Assembly (NCBI GenBank): GCA_965219635.1
Contig: OZ244783.1
Location: 1,736,001-1,800,000, forward strand
From: JAPOXR01 sp965219635
GTDB lineage: Bacteria > Pseudomonadota > Alphaproteobacteria > Rhodobacterales > Rhodobacteraceae
Direction of reading: 5' to 3'
DNA length: 64,000 nt
The position numbers and the translations under genes were made by a program. This document shows positions 62,758 through 64,000 of the stretch, in pieces (within the stretch, counting starts at the first letter, position 1; every line of letters starts with the position of its first letter). The notes beneath the pieces were generated by a model that saw only the letters and a program-made list of their open reading frames with translations, was not told the origin of the DNA and did no database searches.

Positions 62758-63579
62758 TCAGGCGGCGGGCCTGAATTCTCCCTCGCCGGAAAGATGAGCC
62801 TCGATTGCTGCCACGAATTCGGCGGGCTTCTCTATGTGGGGGTAGTGGCCTGCTCCCTTGATCAATCTGAAACTTGCCCCGGGGATATGGGCTGCAAACG
62901 CACGGCCATACTCCACACTCATCACATTGTCGCTCTCACCCCAAAGCACCAGGGTCGATGCACTGATCCGTTTCAGCCAGCGTTTGAGTGACGGATTGTG
63001 GAAATAGGGTTTCCAGCCGAAGAGGCACATCGTTTCCCGCGCCCGGGAGATTGCAATGAGCGTATGATCGGGAAGCTGAGTAATGTCGCGGCGGTTGGCA
63101 TCAGGGTCGTGATAAAAGGCTGCTGCGACTTCGGCTTGCGACATGGCATAGATGTCCTGAATGTCGCGAACCGTTGGATCCTCACTCACCCTGATCCCGA
63201 ATGGATTTGCCAGAACCAGCGCTCCAATGCGCTCGCAACTGCGGCTTGCCATCTCAGCTGCGATCCATCCGCCGAACGACGTGCCGACAAGAACGGTGTC
63301 ATGCAGATCCAGTTCTTCAAGCATCCGCAGATAGAACTGGGCAAAGTCTCCGATCTCCCGGAAGTCAATGGGAAGCTCTGACTGACCAAAGCCAGGGTTC
63401 TGTGGCATGATCACTTCGTGAGACCTGGCAAGCGGATCCGAGAACTTCTCATCGCGAATCCAGCTCTCGATCCCCTGCAGAAACAACAGGGGCCGTCCCT
63501 GCCCCTTTCGGCGGCAATCAATCATGACTCCATCGACTTCGATCTGGGGATCGGGTTTCTCGTAGAGATCAACTGACAT
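62758..63579 (-). CDS. Alpha/beta hydrolase, C-C or ester hydrolase type
   Basis: The 273-residue protein is a classic alpha/beta hydrolase: VGTSFGGWIAAEM with the nucleophile Ser, LWGESDNVMSV with the acid residue and GAGHYPHIEKP with the catalytic His. It resembles ring-cleavage product hydrolases, but ester hydrolysis is equally possible. The frame starts at a GTG (63585); ATG 63579 has GAGG 8 bp before. It is the first gene of the minus-strand unit with the monooxygenase and the second hydrolase. Confidence 0.9.
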   Translation of the reverse strand: MSVDLYEKPDPQIEVDGVMIDCRRKGQGRPLLFLQGIESWIRDEKFSDPLARSHEVIMPQNPGFGQSELPIDFREIGDFAQFYLRMLEELDLHDTVLVGTSFGGWIAAEMASRSCERIGALVLANPFGIRVSEDPTVRDIQDIYAMSQAEVAAAFYHDPDANRRDITQLPDHTLIAISRARETMCLFGWKPYFHNPSLKRWLKRISASTLVLWGESDNVMSVEYGRAFAAHIPGASFRLIKGAGHYPHIEKPAEFVAAIEAHLSGEGEFRPAA

Positions 63580-63679
63580 CGCCACTGCCTCGTGTTCTAT
63601 ATAGTGGTCTTGAACTCAGATTACAGACACACTAGAATTCCGTCAAGCGAAAACGGTTCCTTGGCCCGGACAACCGGCA

Positions 63680-64000
63680 ATGCAGATGGACATCTACTGG
63701 GATGAAGCGTTCGGGAACCGCCCCGTGCGGCGGCTGGACGGAAAGGTCGCGCTGATAACGGGAGCAGGCAGTTCGGGTCCCGGTTATGGAACCGGCAAGG
63801 CTACGGCCTGCCTGATGGCCCGCGAAGGTGCGCGTGTTGTACTGCTGGACCGCGATCAAGCAGCAGTTGATCAAACTCAATCTCTGATTGCCGAAGGCGA
63901 AGGCATGTCGTGCGCAGTGACGGGCGACATCACAAATGATGATGACGCCAAAGCCGCAGTTGACGCTACAGTTGAGGCCTACGGCACGCTTGATATCCTG
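63680..64000 (+). CDS. Short-chain dehydrogenase/reductase, cut by window end
   Basis: From ATG 63680 the frame stays open to the end of the window (107 codons). It shows the SDR start DGKVALITGAGSSGPGYGTGKATACLMAREGARVVLLDRD, an extended glycine motif (GAGSSGPGYGTG) seen in one SDR branch. The catalytic Tyr-Lys pair lies beyond the window. It is divergent from the hydrolase-monooxygenase unit and likely part of the same pathway. ATG 63686 is an alternative start. Confidence 0.88.
   Translation, partial: MQMDIYWDEAFGNRPVRRLDGKVALITGAGSSGPGYGTGKATACLMAREGARVVLLDRDQAAVDQTQSLIAEGEGMSCAVTGDITNDDDAKAAVDATVEAYGTLDIL

Overview
The window looks like chromosomal DNA of an alphaproteobacterium (order not resolved). 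Three things point there: an aerobic-type cobaltochelatase pair cobS/cobT; the division and cell-wall (dcw) cluster running on into lpxC-bamD-recN; and an FtsZ tail ending in the PAF-RRQAN type. Genes are dense and fairly GC-rich, with several AT-richer accessory patches. No rRNA, tRNA, CRISPR array or complete insertion sequence was seen.

Layout. (1) 0.1-8.4 kb: cobS and cobT, normally neighbours, are separated by about 5.4 kb of accessory DNA. It holds a type II restriction-modification pair whose genes overlap tail to tail, a four-unit 22-bp tandem repeat, a hipBA toxin-antitoxin operon and a two-helix SLATT-like membrane protein. (2) 8.4-10.2 kb: an Xaa-Pro aminopeptidase abutting cobT. 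(3) 10.2-34.5 kb, minus strand: mraZ-rsmH-ftsL-ftsI-murE-murF-mraY-murD-ftsW-murG-murC-murB-ddl-ftsQ-ftsA, then an FMN-dependent alpha-hydroxy-acid dehydrogenase inserted between ftsA and ftsZ, then ftsZ-lpxC-bamD-recN. These genes make lipid II, build the divisome, make lipid A and assemble outer-membrane proteins. Four G-rich repeats at 10-bp spacing upstream of mraZ look like MraZ boxes. (4) 35-36.6 kb: mrp and a DUF1127 small protein. (5) 36.6-39.7 kb: a second accessory patch with an EcoRV-type methyltransferase and endonuclease overlapping as an operon; the endonuclease aligns with EcoRV, active site included. (6) 39.7-45.8 kb: a UvrD/PcrA helicase and pyruvate carboxylase, divergent, with a near-perfect ParB-binding parS site between them. 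(7) 45.9-64 kb: a catabolic region with acyl-CoA dehydrogenase, ribB, two IclR regulators, aldehyde dehydrogenase, a carboxymuconolactone-decarboxylase-like protein, SCP-x-type thiolase, acyl-CoA ligase, quinone oxidoreductase, a TRAP transporter (dctPQM), aldo/keto reductase, two alpha/beta hydrolases, a luciferase-like flavin monooxygenase and an SDR cut by the window end.

How parts fit. Region 7 reads as one pathway: TRAP uptake of an organic acid, oxidation and hydrolysis, CoA activation, then beta-oxidation-like steps. Its substrate cannot be read from sequence. The two accessory patches are separate insertions carrying different restriction-modification systems, so the host should be methylated at two or more motifs. 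The least expected items are the island between cobS and cobT, the dehydrogenase inside ftsA-ftsZ, the EcoRV-type cassette, the parS site and the uncharacterised catabolic cluster.
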